The position numbers and the translations under genes were made by a program. Below, piece by piece: positions 56,148-64,000 of a stretch of 64,000 nucleotides of DNA. The DNA lies in assembly GCF_015752155.1 (NCBI RefSeq), contig NZ_JADOVI010000007.1, positions 62,001-126,000 of the forward strand, given 5' to 3'. The number at the start of each line of letters is the position of its first letter. Within the stretch, counting starts at the first letter, position 1. The notes beneath the pieces are model-generated. The model did not search any database and had not been told where the DNA came from. It was given only the letters and a program-made list of their open reading frames with translations. Source of the DNA: Cryobacterium sp. MP_M3 (GTDB lineage: Bacteria; Actinomycetota; Actinomycetes; Actinomycetales; Microbacteriaceae).

Positions 56148-56195
56148 GTATCAACTCAGTCGGGTATCAACTCCGCCGTGAATCAACTCAGAAGA
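56148..56195. repeat. Three 16-nt tandem repeats over the stop codon of the secreted-protein gene
   Basis: Units start at 56148, 56164 and 56180 (GTATCAACTCAGTCGG, GTATCAACTCCGCCGT, GAATCAACTCAGAAGA). The stop TGA of the gene (56190-56188) is inside the third unit, so the tandem tract appears to have grown outward from the 3' end. Confidence 0.75.
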
Positions 56196-59100
56196 CCCCG
56201 CTCACGTCGTCGACGTAATACGTGCGGTCAGACGGCATGGGTGCGTAGCCGCCGGCGCCGACGAAGTAGTCGAAGAAGACGCTCACCTTGTTGTAGGTGC
56301 TGGCCAGGTTCAAATTCTGGGTCGGTTTGGTCAGGTCGTACGTCGTCGGCCCGTCAGGGATGAAGTGCGTGGACGTGTCACCGAAGTCGAAGGTCAGGGT
56401 CTCCCACGCCCCGGCGACAGTGGTGAACGCATCCGTTTCGACGTTCTGTCCGGGGTTGCCGGCATTCTCGGCCTTCATCCGAACCCGCACGCCCGCAGCC
56501 GGGCTGTAGACGCGCATCGTCATCTTGGTGTGAGCGGCCGTGAACGGGATCGTGTCGACGGAGAGGTTCGCGCCGGTGGACACCGTGGTGCCCGCCGTCG
56601 CCGACGCCGTGGCCGCCTTGGACACCGTGGCCACCTTGTTCGTGCCACCGGCCGGGTCGGCCACCACCGCGCCACCGTTGTTGCCGAAGTCAGTCAGCGT
56701 GTAGGTCTTCGCGCTGTCATCGAACGTGATGGCAAGTGCGGCGGGCGGGGGCGGCGGCTGCTGGCCCGTGAAGGTGAAGTCCAGATCGTCGACGTAATAG
56801 GTCTTCCCGGCTCCGGCCGTGCCGAAGTCGAAGAAGATCGACACCTTGTTGTAGGTGACGGCCAGGTCCAGTGCCGCGGTGCCGGCTGCCGGGTTGGCGA
56901 AGTTGAACCTCAATGTCTCCCACCCCCCGGCCACCGTCGTAGTGGCCTCGGTCTCGACTGACTGGCCACCGTTCGTCGCGTTCTCCACCTTCATCCTCAC
57001 CTGGATGCCCGCGTCCGGCGACCATACGCGCGCCGTCACGGACTTCTGGGTGGTGGTGAAGCCGATCTTCGAGATTGCCTGGTTGGCAAGGGTCGACACG
57101 GTGGTGCCGGCCCAGACCTCGGCGCCGACCATTTTGACGACCTTCGCCACCGAGTTGGCAGCGTCGGCCGGGTCAGGCGCGATGGTCGAGTCAGCCGCAC
57201 CACCGAAACCGGTGAGCACCGGCGGGGTGGTCTCGTCGAACGTGATGATCTGGCCCGGGGCCGGCGGCGGCGGCGGAGCCACCTCGGACAGGAAGATCAG
57301 GTCGTCGAAGAAATACGTGCGGTCGGAGGGCATCGGTGCATAGCCGCCGGCGCCGACGAAGTAATCGAAGAAGACGCTCACCTTGTTGTAGGTGCTGGTC
57401 AGGTTCAAATTCTGGGTCGGCTTGGTCAGGTCGTACGTCGTCGGCCCGTCCGGGATGTAGTGCGTGGACGTGTCGCCGAAGTCGAACGTCAGCGTCTCCC
57501 ACGACCCAGAGGTCGTGGTGAAGGCATCCGTTTCAACGTTCTGACCCGGGTTGGCGGCGTTCTCGGCCTTGATCCGCACCCGCACGCCCGCAGCGGGGCT
57601 GTAGACCCGCATAGCCATCCGGCTCTGCGTTGTCGTGAACGGGATGGTGTCGACGGAGAGGTCCGCCCCGGTGGAAACCGTGCTGCCCGCCGTCGCCGAC
57701 GCCGTGACGGCCTTGGACACCGTGGCGACCCTGTTCGTGCCACCGGCCGGGTCGGCCACGACCGCGCCACCACGGTTGCCGAAGTCAGTCAGCGTGTACG
57801 TTTTCGCGGGGTCATCGAAGGTGATCGCCCAGGACGGCGCCGGCGGCGGCGTCGAGGTCGTGTTGAAGGCCTGTTGCGCGGTGGCAGCGGCGGTGTTCGC
57901 GTTGCCGGCCAGATCCGTGAACGTGCCCGCGGCCACGCTGACCGCGACGGTTCCCGTCGAGTCGGCCGGGGGTGACACCACGAGGGTCGCGTGAGTGGCA
58001 TCGACGCGGACAAATGCGCCCGCGGTGCCACCGGAGACCACGACGTCATCAGCGGTGAAGCTGGTGCCGACGTCCCGGTTGAACGCGAACGCGAACGTTA
58101 CATCACCGGTCGCGGATGCGGTCGGGACGTTGTCCGAGATGGCGAGCGTCAGCGGCGTCACGGTGTTGAACCCCTGCTGGGCGCTGGCGGCCGCGGTGTT
58201 GGCCGTGCCGGGCAGGTCGGTGAACGTGGCCTCGGCCATGCTCACGTTGATGGTCCCGCTCGAATTCTCGGCGGGCGGCACCACCAGGGTGGCCGTCTTG
58301 GCGTCGACGCGTGTGAACGATCCCCGCGAGCCGCCCGTGACGGCGATGTCGTCGGCGGTGAAGCTGCAGACATCCTCGCTGAAGGTGAACGTGAAGGTGA
58401 CCTTGCCGGTCGCCGTGGCGCCCTCGACGTTGTCGGTGATGGCGACCGTGGGCGGCGTGGCGTCGTCAGAGGGAAAGAGGACCACGCAACTGGGTTGTCC
58501 GACCCCGGCCTGCGTCACCGCCAAACCTTTGTCGTTGATGACGTGGTCAAGGGTTCCAACGCCGAGCTGGACGCTGAGCAGGTCGTGCATCTTGACGCCC
58601 GGCTTGCGGGGCACCTCGAAACCGACCGAGGCGTGGATGGTGGGATCGACGTTGTTGAAGACGTAGCTGCCACCGCCCCACAGCTCGTTCGTGGTCACCG
58701 TGTCAGCGACCTTGTAGCCCGCCCACCCCAGGACGCCGTCGTGCTGCCAGGCTGCCTGGTTCGGGGCGTCATAGGGCAGTTCGTTCTGGAAGAAGACGGT
58801 CCGGCCGTTCTCCCCGTTCCAGATCACGTTGTACTGCTGGTAGTGCTCGACGAAGAGCCCGGTGGCGGTGACGTTTTCACCGTTGATGATGACGCCGTTC
58901 CGTGCGGTGTTGAGGTCCCAGCCGACGCTGCCGGCCGTGCCGTGATCGGCACGCCACGCCCAGATGTCATCGAGGATGGTGTTGTCGGTGTTGACCTCGA
59001 GGCTGACCGTGGCCTTGCCCACGTGCGGCCCGCCGATCCGGAAGAACACGTCCTGCAGGGCGGTCGGGTTGGCCGGACTGCTCTTGCCGCGATGGGCCTT

Positions 59101-60360
59101 GGTTCCGATCTTCAGCAGTACCGGCGAGTTCTTGGTTCCCGCGTCGATCGTGACGCCGGCGATGTCGATGCCGGGGACGTCGGCGGTGCTCATCACCACT
59201 GCACCGTCCACGGCCGTCAGCGTGGCCAGGCCCATGCCGAGCACGACGGTGTCCGCGTTCTTGACCGTGATCGTCTTGTTGACGTCATAGACGCCGGGCG
59301 TGAGCAAGAGGTTCTTGCCTTTGGCGAGCTTGCTGTTGATGGCTGCCACCGAGTCGGACGGCTTGGCGACGAAGAAGTTCGACAACGCGATCGCGCGTCC
59401 GAGCGTCGGCCCGTTCTTCCAGGTGGTTCCCGAGTAGTTGGTGCGGGGAGCCGGCACGAAGACCTGCCACGCCCCCGCGGAATCGATGAAGAGGTACGGC
59501 TTCTCCCGGCTGGCCGGGCTCTTGGCGAGGGTGGTGTACGGGGGCTCCGGGTAGGACTGCGCGGGCGCGCCCTTGACCCCGGCGAAGACCTGGTTCCACA
59601 CTCCGTTCGACCAGGCACCGATTTTGCTGTCCCGCACCAGATACTGCTGCTGCGAGCCGTTGATGATATCGCCGGTCTGGGAATCGGCGATGAAGCCACC
59701 ACTGGCGAACTGGGGACCGTCGGTGCAGAAGTCCATCAACGACAGCTTGCCGCCGGTGATGTTGACCCTGCGCATCGGCGAGGCCTGCGAGGCTGCCCAG
59801 AAGTTGGTGCCGGCCCGGCAGCCGTCCAAGCCGGTGACGTTGATCGTGAGGTTCGACACCGAGCGCCAGAAGCTGTCCAGTGCGAAGCAGCCCGTTTCCG
59901 TGCGGCACCGGTTGTAGACGTCAACGTGACCGTTGATCGTGACATCGGTCGGGGATTGCCCCAGTCCCGCCACCTCGGTGTAATACCCGACCTGGATGAT
60001 GAGGGGTTCCTCGGCGCTGCCGTAGGTGCCGGGCTTGAACAGGAGGGAATACCGGTTCGTGCCCATCTCATCGTTGACCTGCGTGGCCGTGATGGCGTCG
60101 ACCGCGGCCTGGATATCGGCCACGGGCATGCTGGGGTCGAAGATCTTGACGTTCGGGCCGAAGTCAGGGGCGGTCGCGGGCGCAGGTTTGGCCGCGGCGG
60201 CGAGGGCAGCGGCGGGGGCAGCCACCAGCCCTGTGCCGGCGGTCAGTACGCCCAGCACGACGGCGACGGCGCCGGCGATCAGCCGCATGCGGAGGCGGGA
60301 GGGCTTCCAGATCCGGGTCTCCGAGGCCTCGCGGCCGGGTCGGACATGGGATAGCGACAT
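56188..60360 (-). CDS. Large secreted beta-helix protein with Ig-like and carbohydrate-binding-like modules
   Basis: A 1390-residue exported protein. Signal peptide at about 25-57 (MRLIAGAVAVVLGVLTAG ... ALAAAA). Residues about 65-630 look like two right-handed beta-helix units, each opening with a PGxY motif (LLFKPGTYGS; LLLTPGVYDV), as in GH55 beta-1,3-glucanases and pectate-lyase-3 proteins. Two Ig-like repeats follow (about 635-835, FTADDIxVxGG). Three beta-sandwich modules end the protein (A about 843-1025, B 1038-1200, C 1208-1390). ATG 60360 lies just behind AGCAGGAA. A CebR-like operator upstream fits a glycan-acting enzyme. Specific activity unknown. Confidence 0.8.
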   Translation of the reverse strand: MSLSHVRPGREASETRIWKPSRLRMRLIAGAVAVVLGVLTAGTGLVAAPAAALAAAAKPAPATAPDFGPNVKIFDPSMPVADIQAAVDAITATQVNDEMGTNRYSLLFKPGTYGSAEEPLIIQVGYYTEVAGLGQSPTDVTINGHVDVYNRCRTETGCFALDSFWRSVSNLTINVTGLDGCRAGTNFWAASQASPMRRVNITGGKLSLMDFCTDGPQFASGGFIADSQTGDIINGSQQQYLVRDSKIGAWSNGVWNQVFAGVKGAPAQSYPEPPYTTLAKSPASREKPYLFIDSAGAWQVFVPAPRTNYSGTTWKNGPTLGRAIALSNFFVAKPSDSVAAINSKLAKGKNLLLTPGVYDVNKTITVKNADTVVLGMGLATLTAVDGAVVMSTADVPGIDIAGVTIDAGTKNSPVLLKIGTKAHRGKSSPANPTALQDVFFRIGGPHVGKATVSLEVNTDNTILDDIWAWRADHGTAGSVGWDLNTARNGVIINGENVTATGLFVEHYQQYNVIWNGENGRTVFFQNELPYDAPNQAAWQHDGVLGWAGYKVADTVTTNELWGGGSYVFNNVDPTIHASVGFEVPRKPGVKMHDLLSVQLGVGTLDHVINDKGLAVTQAGVGQPSCVVLFPSDDATPPTVAITDNVEGATATGKVTFTFTFSEDVCSFTADDIAVTGGSRGSFTRVDAKTATLVVPPAENSSGTINVSMAEATFTDLPGTANTAAASAQQGFNTVTPLTLAISDNVPTASATGDVTFAFAFNRDVGTSFTADDVVVSGGTAGAFVRVDATHATLVVSPPADSTGTVAVSVAAGTFTDLAGNANTAAATAQQAFNTTSTPPPAPSWAITFDDPAKTYTLTDFGNRGGAVVADPAGGTNRVATVSKAVTASATAGSTVSTGADLSVDTIPFTTTQSRMAMRVYSPAAGVRVRIKAENAANPGQNVETDAFTTTSGSWETLTFDFGDTSTHYIPDGPTTYDLTKPTQNLNLTSTYNKVSVFFDYFVGAGGYAPMPSDRTYFFDDLIFLSEVAPPPPPAPGQIITFDETTPPVLTGFGGAADSTIAPDPADAANSVAKVVKMVGAEVWAGTTVSTLANQAISKIGFTTTQKSVTARVWSPDAGIQVRMKVENATNGGQSVETEATTTVAGGWETLRFNFANPAAGTAALDLAVTYNKVSIFFDFGTAGAGKTYYVDDLDFTFTGQQPPPPPAALAITFDDSAKTYTLTDFGNNGGAVVADPAGGTNKVATVSKAATASATAGTTVSTGANLSVDTIPFTAAHTKMTMRVYSPAAGVRVRMKAENAGNPGQNVETDAFTTVAGAWETLTFDFGDTSTHFIPDGPTTYDLTKPTQNLNLASTYNKVSVFFDYFVGAGGYAPMPSDRTYYVDDVSGVF

Positions 60361-60419
60361 TGCTGTTCCTGCTCTCTTCGGAGGGTGCAGCCGTCGGTTT
60401 GCGGTGAAGACCACATTCG

Positions 60420-60433
60420 TGAGAGCGCTCCCA
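60420..60433. promoter_or_regulatory. CebR/CelR-like operator upstream of the secreted-protein gene
   Basis: TGAGAGCGCTCCCA differs at one base from the palindrome TGGGAGCGCTCCCA bound by the LacI-family cellobiose repressors CebR (Streptomyces) and CelR (Thermobifida). It lies 60-73 nt upstream of the start codon. No lacI-type gene is in the window. Confidence 0.7.
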
Positions 60434-60520
60434 CGGGAGAGCGTAACACCCCCGTCCGGGGCTGGGCAAGAGTTCCTCGCCGATCCCGGAGTGCGGGCAG
60501 GCCCAGCGCGGGCGTGTCAG

Positions 60521-60555
60521 CGCGGGTCAGCGCGGGTCAGCGCGGGTCAGCGCGG
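60521..60555. repeat. 10-bp tandem repeat over the fbpC-like stop codon
   Basis: CGCGGGTCAG is repeated three times (60521-60550) plus a partial copy. The ATPase stop (TGA, 60549-60547) is inside the third copy, so every unit offers a TGA in one frame. Confidence 0.8.
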
Positions 60556-61794
60556 GGGTCTGGGGGCGGCGGGCAGCGACGGATGCCGGTGCGCCGTCGC
60601 CAGGGCGGCCGCCGCGAACGCCGTGGCCGTGCCGCGTGCCCGGAGGCTGACCCAGCTGCCGACGATGGTGCCGGTGGTGCCGTGCTGCCGCACGTGCACG
60701 ATGGTCCCGGGGCTGCCGGGCACGTGCAGTCGCACCGCGAGCTGCACCTCGGCGCCGTAGAAGTCGACCGACTCGACCTGGCCGGTGCAGGTGCCCGTTC
60801 CCGTTCCGCCGGCGTCGCAGGGTTCCACCACGATCTGTTCGGGGCGCAGCATGATGCAGGCGTCGCCGTGCAGGCCGGTGGGGGCGACGGCGACCTCGCC
60901 GAGGGCGCAGCTGGCGACGCCGTCGCCGATGGTGGCGGGCAGCACGACGGCGTCGCCGAGGAAACGGGCGGTGAACAGGTCGACCGGCCGCCAGTAGAGC
61001 TCCCGCGGCGAACCGACCTGGCCGAGGTGGCCGTCGCGGAGCACCGCGAGCTGGTGGGCGAAGCTCATCGCCTCGGCCTGGTCGTGGGTGACGAGCACCG
61101 TGGTGATCCCGGCGCGCTCGAGGGTGGCGGCGACGATGTCGCGGGTGGCGGCGCGCAATCCGGCGTCGAGGGAGGAGAACGGTTCGTCGAGCAGCATGAC
61201 CTTCGGGCGCCGGGCGAGCGCGCGGGCCAGGGCGACGCGCTGCTGCTGGCCGCCGGAGAGCTCGTCAGGGCGGCGGCCGGCGAAGCCCGGGTCGAGCGAG
61301 ACCATGCCGAGGAGTTCAGCGACGGCCTTCTTGCGCTCACGCCGGGTGCCGCCGCGGAGGGCCGGGCCGAGGCCGAACGCGATGTTCTGCCCGACCGTGA
61401 GGTGCGGGAAGAGGGCGCCGTCCTGGGCGACGTAGCCGATTTCGCGCCGGTGAGCCGCGACAGCAACCCCGGGACCCGCGACCAGGCGGCCGTTGACGGT
61501 GATCGTGCCGGCGTCCGGAAGCTCGAAGCCGCTGATCAGGCGCAGCAGCGTGGTCTTGCCGGAGCCGGAGGAGCCGACGATGACCGTGCGGCTGCCCTCC
61601 GGCACGGAGAGCGAGACCCGGTCAAGAATGGTCGTGCCACCGAAGCTCTTGCTGACCCCGGCGAGCTCGATCGCGGCCCGGCCGGCCGGCATCCGCTCGG
61701 CCGCTGCGCCCGCACCCTCGGCCGCACCCTCGGCCGCTCCCTCGGCCGCTCCCTCGGCCGCGCCGGCCACGCCCACGTCGGTCACGTCGGTCAC
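60547..61794 (-). CDS. Ferric-type ABC transporter ATPase (FbpC-like)
   Basis: A 415-residue ATPase. Residues 1-35 are a low-complexity leader with repeated GAAE units from a 12-nt repeat. Then the CUT1/Fbp-type ATPase: Walker A GSSGSGKTTLLRLI, Q-loop GYVAQDGALFPHLTVGQN, signature LSGGQQQRVALARALA, Walker B VMLLDEPFSSLD, H-loop VTHDQAEAMSFA. The C-terminal TOBE-like regulatory domain is about 275-385. GTG 61794 overlaps the permease stop (GTGA); GTGACCGAC is duplicated at the start, so an internal GTG could also be used. It forms an importer with the next two genes. Confidence 0.88.
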   Translation of the reverse strand: MTDVTDVGVAGAAEGAAEGAAEGAAEGAGAAAERMPAGRAAIELAGVSKSFGGTTILDRVSLSVPEGSRTVIVGSSGSGKTTLLRLISGFELPDAGTITVNGRLVAGPGVAVAAHRREIGYVAQDGALFPHLTVGQNIAFGLGPALRGGTRRERKKAVAELLGMVSLDPGFAGRRPDELSGGQQQRVALARALARRPKVMLLDEPFSSLDAGLRAATRDIVAATLERAGITTVLVTHDQAEAMSFAHQLAVLRDGHLGQVGSPRELYWRPVDLFTARFLGDAVVLPATIGDGVASCALGEVAVAPTGLHGDACIMLRPEQIVVEPCDAGGTGTGTCTGQVESVDFYGAEVQLAVRLHVPGSPGTIVHVRQHGTTGTIVGSWVSLRARGTATAFAAAALATAHRHPSLPAAPRPPR

Positions 61795-63431
61795 GAGACG
61801 CTCGTCAGGCGGGAGCGGGCGAACAGGAGGTAGGTCACGGGGAGGCTGAGCGCGATCATCAGCAGGGCATAGGGGGCGGCGCCGACGTAGTTGATGTCAT
61901 TCACTTTCGACCAGAATTGGATCGCCAGGGTGCGGGTGCCGTTCGGGGCGAGCAGCAGGGTGGCGGTGAGTTCGGTGACGATCCCGAGGAAGACGAGCGC
62001 GCCGGCGGCGAGCGCGGAGGGGGCGAAGAAGCGGGCGGTGACGCTCAGGAACGCGCCGATCGGGTGCTTGCCGAGCGACCGGGCGGCCTCCTCCAGGCCC
62101 ACCGGCACCTGGGCGAGCCCGGCCCGCAGATTCACGAGCGCCCGCGGCAGGAACATCAGCACATAGGTCGCGATCACCAGCACCACGGTCTGGTAGAGCG
62201 GCTGCACGAAACGGATGCTCACCGTCACCAGGGCGAGCGCCGTCACGATGCCGGGCAGGGAGCTGGTGAGGTAGTTGACCGACTCGAGGCCGCGGGCGAG
62301 CCGGCTGGGGTAGCGCACGGCGAGGAACGCGATCGGGAAGGCGAGCAGGCAGGTGGCGACCGCGCCGATCAGGCCGTAGCCGACGGTCTGCAGGAAGGCT
62401 TCGCCGACCACGCCGTCGGCCCAGACCGCGGAGCCGCCCTGCACCAGCCAGCGGATCACGCTGGTGAACGGCACGCCGATCGAAAGCACGAACAGGCCGC
62501 CGAGCACAAGATAGCCGAGCGGCGTGAACCGGCCGAGGGAACGGCGCGGGGCGGGGCGGGCCACGCCGGAGCCGATCCGGGCGTAGCGGGCCCGGCCCCT
62601 CGCGCCGGACTCGCCGACGAGGAGGAAGAGGCAGCAGAGCACGAGCACGCCGGCGAGGGCGTTCGCCGCCGGGCCGTTGAAGGTTGACCGGTACTGCTCG
62701 ACGATGGCCGTGGTGAAGGTGTCGAAGCGCACCATCGCGAAGGCGCCGTACTCGGCGAGCAGGTGCAGGCCGACCAGCAGCGACCCGCCGAGGATCGGCA
62801 GGCGCAACTGGGGCAGGATGACGCGGAAGAAGACGCCCCAGGCGCCGCTGCCGAGCGACCCGGCCGCCTCCTCCACGGTGGGGTCGAGCCGCCGGAGCGC
62901 GGCAGCGCACGGCAGGTAGACCAGCGGGAAGTAGGAGAGGGTGGCGATCAGGACGCCCGACCAGAGCCCGTTCAGCGACGGGATGGCGCTCACCCAGCCG
63001 TAGCTGTTCACGAACGCCGGAACGGCGAGCGGCGCCGCGAGCAGCACGGCGAAGACGCGGGCGCCGGGCAGCGTGGTGCGGCCGACCAGCCAGGCCGCGC
63101 CGACCCCGATGCTCGCGCAGAGCGGCACCGTGATCACGACCAGGCCGACAGTGTTGACGAGGAGCTCGCCGACCCGGGGCCGGAACACCAGCGCCGAGAG
63201 TTCGGGCCAGCCGGTGAGGATCCCGGTGACGATGACGTAGCCGAGCGGGAGCAATCCGAGCAGCGAGACCGTGCACGCCACGGCGACGATGAACGGGGAG
63301 GGGCGCCTGCCCACCCGGCCGACGGCATCCGTGCCCTCCGGACCCGCGTCGGCCGCCGGGCTCGCCGGCGGGAGGGACGCGGGATCCGGGCGTTCGGGCG
63401 CCGGGCTCGCGGGTGGCAGGGTGACGGACAT
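61791..63431 (-). CDS. Ferric-type ABC transporter permease (FbpB-like, fused two-unit)
   Basis: A 546-residue permease with two BPD_transp_1 units of about six helices each after a 45-residue Pro/Ala-rich N-terminus. Coupling loops read EEAAGSLGSGAWGVFFRVILPQL and EEAARSLGKHPIGAFLSVTARFF (EAA motifs with the conserved Gly). Duplicated single-chain permeases of this kind are characteristic of Fbp/Sfu iron(III) importers, also of some thiamine importers. I start at ATG 63431; GTG 63434 directly before it is possible. Confidence 0.9.
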   Translation of the reverse strand: MSVTLPPASPAPERPDPASLPPASPAADAGPEGTDAVGRVGRRPSPFIVAVACTVSLLGLLPLGYVIVTGILTGWPELSALVFRPRVGELLVNTVGLVVITVPLCASIGVGAAWLVGRTTLPGARVFAVLLAAPLAVPAFVNSYGWVSAIPSLNGLWSGVLIATLSYFPLVYLPCAAALRRLDPTVEEAAGSLGSGAWGVFFRVILPQLRLPILGGSLLVGLHLLAEYGAFAMVRFDTFTTAIVEQYRSTFNGPAANALAGVLVLCCLFLLVGESGARGRARYARIGSGVARPAPRRSLGRFTPLGYLVLGGLFVLSIGVPFTSVIRWLVQGGSAVWADGVVGEAFLQTVGYGLIGAVATCLLAFPIAFLAVRYPSRLARGLESVNYLTSSLPGIVTALALVTVSIRFVQPLYQTVVLVIATYVLMFLPRALVNLRAGLAQVPVGLEEAARSLGKHPIGAFLSVTARFFAPSALAAGALVFLGIVTELTATLLLAPNGTRTLAIQFWSKVNDINYVGAAPYALLMIALSLPVTYLLFARSRLTSVS

Positions 63432-63442
63432 CACTGTCGAGT

Positions 63443-64000
63443 TTACAGAAGCCCGGCCTGGGTCATCAGATCGGTGACCTTGGTGCTGTTGAGCTTCGAC
63501 GGGTCCATCTTCGGCGCGTCGAGGTCGCTGATCGGCACGAGCGCGGGGTTCGCGCTGACTCCGTCGGCGACGGGGTATTCGAACGAGGTGCCGGTCTGGA
63601 GGATGGTCTGGCCGGCCTTGCCGGTGATGAAGGCGAGGAACGCCTGCGCCGCGACCGGGTTGGGGCTGGACTTCAGCACGCCGCCGCCGGAGAGGCTGAG
63701 GAAGGCGCCCGGGTCCTGGTTCTTGAAGTAGTGCAGCTTGGTGCTGTCGCTGTTCTCCCCCGTGCCGGCCTGGTCACCGAACCAGTAGTAGTGGTAGATG
63801 ACGCCGCCGGGGATCTCTCCCGCGTTGATGGCCTTCATCACCGTGCTGTTGCCCTTGTAGACGACGGTGTTGCTCTTCATCGCCTTGAGCCAGGCGGTCG
63901 TCGCCGACTCTCCCTTGAGTTCGAGCATGGCGCTGACGATGGCCTGGAAGTCGGCTCCCGACGGGGAGGCGGCCCAGCGGCCCTTCCAGCTCGGGTCGGC
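63443..64000 (-). CDS. Extracellular solute-binding protein, iron(III)-type, 5' end cut by window edge
   Basis: The last 185 residues of a periplasmic-binding-like protein (FbpA/IdiA type); the N-terminus with signal peptide lies beyond 64000. Visible: WKGRWAASPSGADFQAIVSAM, a central region VVYKGNSTVMKAINAGEIPGGVIYHYYWFG (in parts) with the Tyr pair YHYYW that could ligate Fe(III), and GGGVLKSSPNPVAAQAFLAFITGKAGQTIL, typical of the family's C-lobe. It lies 11 nt before the permease. Iron is the most likely ligand; other substrates are possible. Confidence 0.88.
   Translation of the reverse strand, partial: ADPSWKGRWAASPSGADFQAIVSAMLELKGESATTAWLKAMKSNTVVYKGNSTVMKAINAGEIPGGVIYHYYWFGDQAGTGENSDSTKLHYFKNQDPGAFLSLSGGGVLKSSPNPVAAQAFLAFITGKAGQTILQTGTSFEYPVADGVSANPALVPISDLDAPKMDPSKLNSTKVTDLMTQAGLL

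Noticed and set aside
57991..60354. 787-residue open frame antisense to the secreted beta-helix protein
   Set aside because: No recognisable fold; the opposite strand has a signal peptide, repeats and an operator that explain the region.

Overview
The window is high-GC, densely coding chromosomal DNA from an actinomycete, most likely a member of the Microbacteriaceae (Cryobacterium/Leifsonia-like). The grounds are codon usage, many GTG starts and 4-nt NTGA gene overlaps, leaderless-type promoters, an LpdA-like flavoprotein without redox cysteines, a GTP-type PEP carboxykinase with a RamB/ScfR-type regulator, and the dispersed repeat with a TTTCGACARGCTCAA core. I see no rRNA, tRNA, phage, IS or CRISPR. 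It reads as core metabolism with modest accessory content rather than an island.

Layout. 0.3-3.4 kb: a two-component system (LuxR-type regulator, histidine kinase, and a third membrane protein shaped like a kinase without its ATPase domain). 3.4-9 kb: TRAM-type RNA methyltransferase, Maf, biotinylated acyl-CoA carboxylase alpha chain, and an LpdA-like dehydrogenase. 9.2-21 kb: nucleoside uptake and salvage, namely pnp, a phosphosugar mutase, PTS IIA/IIB without IIC, add, deoA, cdd, and a BMP-type nucleoside ABC transporter. 21.2-23.6 kb: a mannose-1-phosphate guanylyltransferase divergent from a GT4 glycosyltransferase. 23.7-27.2 kb: sdhCDAB. 27.2-32.1 kb: a small anchored protein, YihY, exonuclease III, TrpS, GNAT and HAD proteins. 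32.2-33.4 kb: a DUF559 nuclease-like gene bracketed by two 96-bp palindromic repeats. 33.5-39 kb: glycerol catabolism (glpD, glpF, glpK) with a divergent SorC-type regulator. 39.1-42.7 kb: FMN riboswitch plus ribD-ribE-ribBA-ribH. 43-49.4 kb: an MHS-type MFS transporter, a drug/NodIJ-type ABC-2 exporter, and an ABC exporter with a large insertion in its ATPase domain. 49.5-56.1 kb: GH38 alpha-mannosidase, GTP-type PEP carboxykinase, and a RamB-like regulator. 56.2-60.4 kb: a large secreted beta-helix protein behind a CebR/CelR-like operator. 60.5-64 kb: an Fbp-type ferric ABC transporter, cut by the right edge.

How the parts fit. Nucleosides enter by the BMP transporter and are deaminated (cdd, add) and phosphorolysed (deoA, pnp); a sugar mutase may pass on the pentose-1-phosphate. 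The TCA cycle (sdh), gluconeogenesis (pckG with an acetate-type regulator) and glycerol uptake suggest carbon flexibility. From memory, the order maf-accA3-lpdA-pnp-pmmB-add-deoA-cdd-sdhCDAB-yihY-trpS parallels Mycobacterium tuberculosis Rv3282-Rv3336c, with the nucleoside transporter and the mannose genes inserted.

The most unusual observations are: (i) the DUF559 gene between two equal-length palindromic repeats; (ii) a 14-bp duplication that creates a five-codon relay reading frame between two ABC genes; (iii) a recurrent 'stop codon, C-rich tract, long-armed palindrome' arrangement at gene ends; (iv) nine promoters whose -10 box sits exactly 6 nt before the start codon, implying leaderless mRNAs; and (v) a roughly 140-residue Ala/Pro-rich insertion between the A-loop and Walker A of an ABC exporter.
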